A stretch of 64,000 nt of DNA, from NCBI GenBank assembly GCA_016721425.1, contig JADKID010000041.1:248001-312000 (forward strand), read 5' to 3'. Source of the stretch: Bryobacterales bacterium (GTDB lineage: Bacteria > Acidobacteriota > Terriglobia > Bryobacterales > Bryobacteraceae). The notes under the pieces were generated by a model. It worked only from the letters and a program-made list of their open reading frames with translations, was not told the DNA's origin and searched no databases. Shown piece after piece: positions 62,779 through 64,000 of the stretch (position 1 is the stretch's first letter; each line of letters starts with the position of its first letter). A program made the position numbers and the translations under genes.

Positions 62779-64000
62779 TTACTCGCTCACTCCTCCCGGA
62801 TTCTCTCGCAATAGGGGCAGCCGGATGGAAACCGTGGTGCCTTCGCCCGGCCGCGAATCCACCGTAAAATGCCCATCCAGCCGCTCCACACGCTCCACCA
62901 TGCCCAACAGTCCCATCCCCTTTTCCTGCCGCGGGTCAAAGCCCACCCCGTCATCCTGCACGCACACCGACAAGTCGCCGCCGCTCTGCGTGACGCTCAC
63001 CCGCACCTGCGTCGCCTTCGAGTGCCGGGCGCAGTTGTGCAGCGCCTCCTGCGCCACCCTGTACACGCAAGTCCTGTGGGAGTCGGGCAGATCCTCCGTG
63101 ATCTCATCGGCCGCAACTCTAATCTTCAGCCCGGTCCGCCGCGTCACCTCGCGCGCCTGCCACTTCAGCGCCGGCACCAGCCCCAGATCGTCCAGCATCG
63201 AGGGCCGCAGCAGCAGAGCCATGTTCCGCACCGTGCCCACGCACGTCTCCGCCGTCCGCCGCACGGACGCCAGCAGCGCGCCGTGCGTCTCGCTCCCCGG
63301 CGCCGTCGCCTCCAGTCGCGCCAGCTCAAACAGCATGGCCGACATAGCCTGGCCCACCTCGTCGTGCAGCTCCCGCGAGAGGCTGCGGCGCTCCTCCTCC
63401 TGGGCCGCCACCAGACGGTCCGACAATTTCCGCAGCTCCTGCCGCGCCCGGGCCGCCTCCGCGTACCGCGCGCCCGCCTCCCGCTCCAGCCGGCGCAGCC
63501 GCAGGAAGCTCGTCACCGCCAGGATCAACCCCAGCAGCAGCGCCGCCGCCGAAAAGAACGTCACCCTCTGCCGGAATTGCGAGTGGACCTGCTGCAGCCG
63601 CGCCTCGCCGTTGTTCAGGTCGTTCTCGTTCAGCGCCGTCACCTGCCGCGCCAGTTGGACCACCTCCTGCCGCCGCCGCTGCACCACGATCCGCAGGTAA
63701 CTGCCCCCCTCGCTGCGTCGCGCCCGCGCATCCCATTCCAGCGCCGGCGTCAACGATCGCCAGTACGAGTCCACGTGCGTGCGCAGGTCCAGAAATGCCG
63801 CCCGCTCGAACTCCGGCAACCGCTTCTCGTATTCCCGCAGCGTCTCCGCAATCCGGCCGCGCAGTTCCACCAGTTCCGCCTTGTGCACCAATGCGCCTGA
63901 ATCGTCCACTTCCAGCAAATAGTCGCGAACCACAGTGCCGGATTGATAAATGTCGGTGCGCAACTGATCCATCAGCGCATCCCGCGCCCGCGATTCCAGC
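62779..64000 (-). CDS. HisKA_3-type sensor histidine kinase (5' end outside window)
   Basis: The frame is open to the window end; ~407 residues are visible. A periplasmic helical sensor part, one membrane segment (RVTFFSAAALLLGLILAVTSF), a coiled coil, HisKA_3 with the phospho-His in SLSRELHDEVGQAMSAM, and a HATPase (EALHNCARHSKAT, VQDDGVGFDPRQEKGMGL). It probably has another membrane segment upstream, outside the window. Paired with the regulator at 62133-62777. Confidence 0.9.
   Translation of the reverse strand, partial: LESRARDALMDQLRTDIYQSGTVVRDYLLEVDDSGALVHKAELVELRGRIAETLREYEKRLPEFERAAFLDLRTHVDSYWRSLTPALEWDARARRSEGGSYLRIVVQRRRQEVVQLARQVTALNENDLNNGEARLQQVHSQFRQRVTFFSAAALLLGLILAVTSFLRLRRLEREAGARYAEAARARQELRKLSDRLVAAQEEERRSLSRELHDEVGQAMSAMLFELARLEATAPGSETHGALLASVRRTAETCVGTVRNMALLLRPSMLDDLGLVPALKWQAREVTRRTGLKIRVAADEITEDLPDSHRTCVYRVAQEALHNCARHSKATQVRVSVTQSGGDLSVCVQDDGVGFDPRQEKGMGLLGMVERVERLDGHFTVDSRPGEGTTVSIRLPLLRENPGGVSE

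Noticed and set aside
62869..63900. 343-codon open frame on the plus strand opposite the last kinase
   Set aside because: Antisense shadow of a clear histidine kinase; the sequence is P/R/H/Q rich without any domain.

Overview
The window is about 64 kb of GC-rich bacterial chromosome, most probably from an acidobacterium of the Bryobacter/Solibacter/Paludibaculum type. This rests on gene content, not on a database search: squalene-hopene cyclase, many secreted proteins of the IPT/TIG, SMP-30 and NIPSNAP kinds, a CadC-like regulator with a TolB-like domain, propeller-type histidine kinases, and many carbohydrate-scavenging genes. LpxB and RimO point to an ordinary Gram-negative cell plan.

Layout. 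0-2.1 kb: 3' end of squalene-hopene cyclase, a C-rich tandem repeat, a double-hairpin repeat, two small exported proteins. 2.1-7.5 kb: a sialic acid (Neu5Ac) locus, with sialidase, a NanE-NanK fusion and a GntR regulator on one strand and NanA plus an MFS carrier on the other, sharing a perfect 19-bp palindrome between the divergent starts. 7.4-9.7 kb: NIPSNAP protein, an unknown gene, a decayed HicAB pair. 9.8-14.2 kb: an island of broken genes and short repeats, bordered by a duplicated 3' end of uppS. 14.2-19.9 kb: uppS, a regulator/membrane-protein pair, lpxB, a peptidase-like TPR protein. 19.9-26.7 kb: a dense housekeeping cluster (rimO, yacG, pgpA, cinA and secreted proteins). 26.7-31.8 kb: small secreted or membrane proteins and a CadC-like regulator. 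31.9-33.9 kb: tRNA-Glu(CTC), a secreted 15-residue repeat protein, an ExeA-type ATPase.

34.0-39.3 kb: a type III-A CRISPR effector operon in the order cas10-csm2-csm3-csm4-csm5. No array, adaptation genes, cas6 or csm6 is visible. Its Cas10 lacks the HD nuclease domain and reads GGDE instead of GGDD. Its Csm2 carries an extra low-complexity region of about 163 residues, rich in P/A/V and then in RGG/DRGP. I regard this as the most unusual system in the window.

39.5-42.5 kb: an M24 peptidase followed by accB and accC. 42.5-43.9 kb: an mntA-hepT toxin-antitoxin pair inserted between two nearly identical copies of the 3' end of a DUF4126 gene; hepT has a stop codon at the tyrosine of its HxY motif. 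43.9-49.6 kb: four genes in a row with several frameshifts each (Reeler/IPT protein, GH127-like protein, TIM-barrel isomerase, TPR protein). 49.7-56.9 kb: YHS protein, sodium:solute symporter, GH130-like enzyme, leuA, a glycosidase-like TIM barrel, a Gfo/Idh/MocA oxidoreductase. 57.2-64 kb: two LuxR-type two-component systems (the first kinase frameshifted, the second cut by the window end), an intact DinJ-YafQ pair and a STAS-domain protein.

Many genes overlap by ATGA or GTGA, so operons are tightly packed. Frameshifts are concentrated at 10.1-13.4 kb and 44.7-48.9 kb. The sequence alone cannot say whether these are real pseudogenes or base-calling errors.
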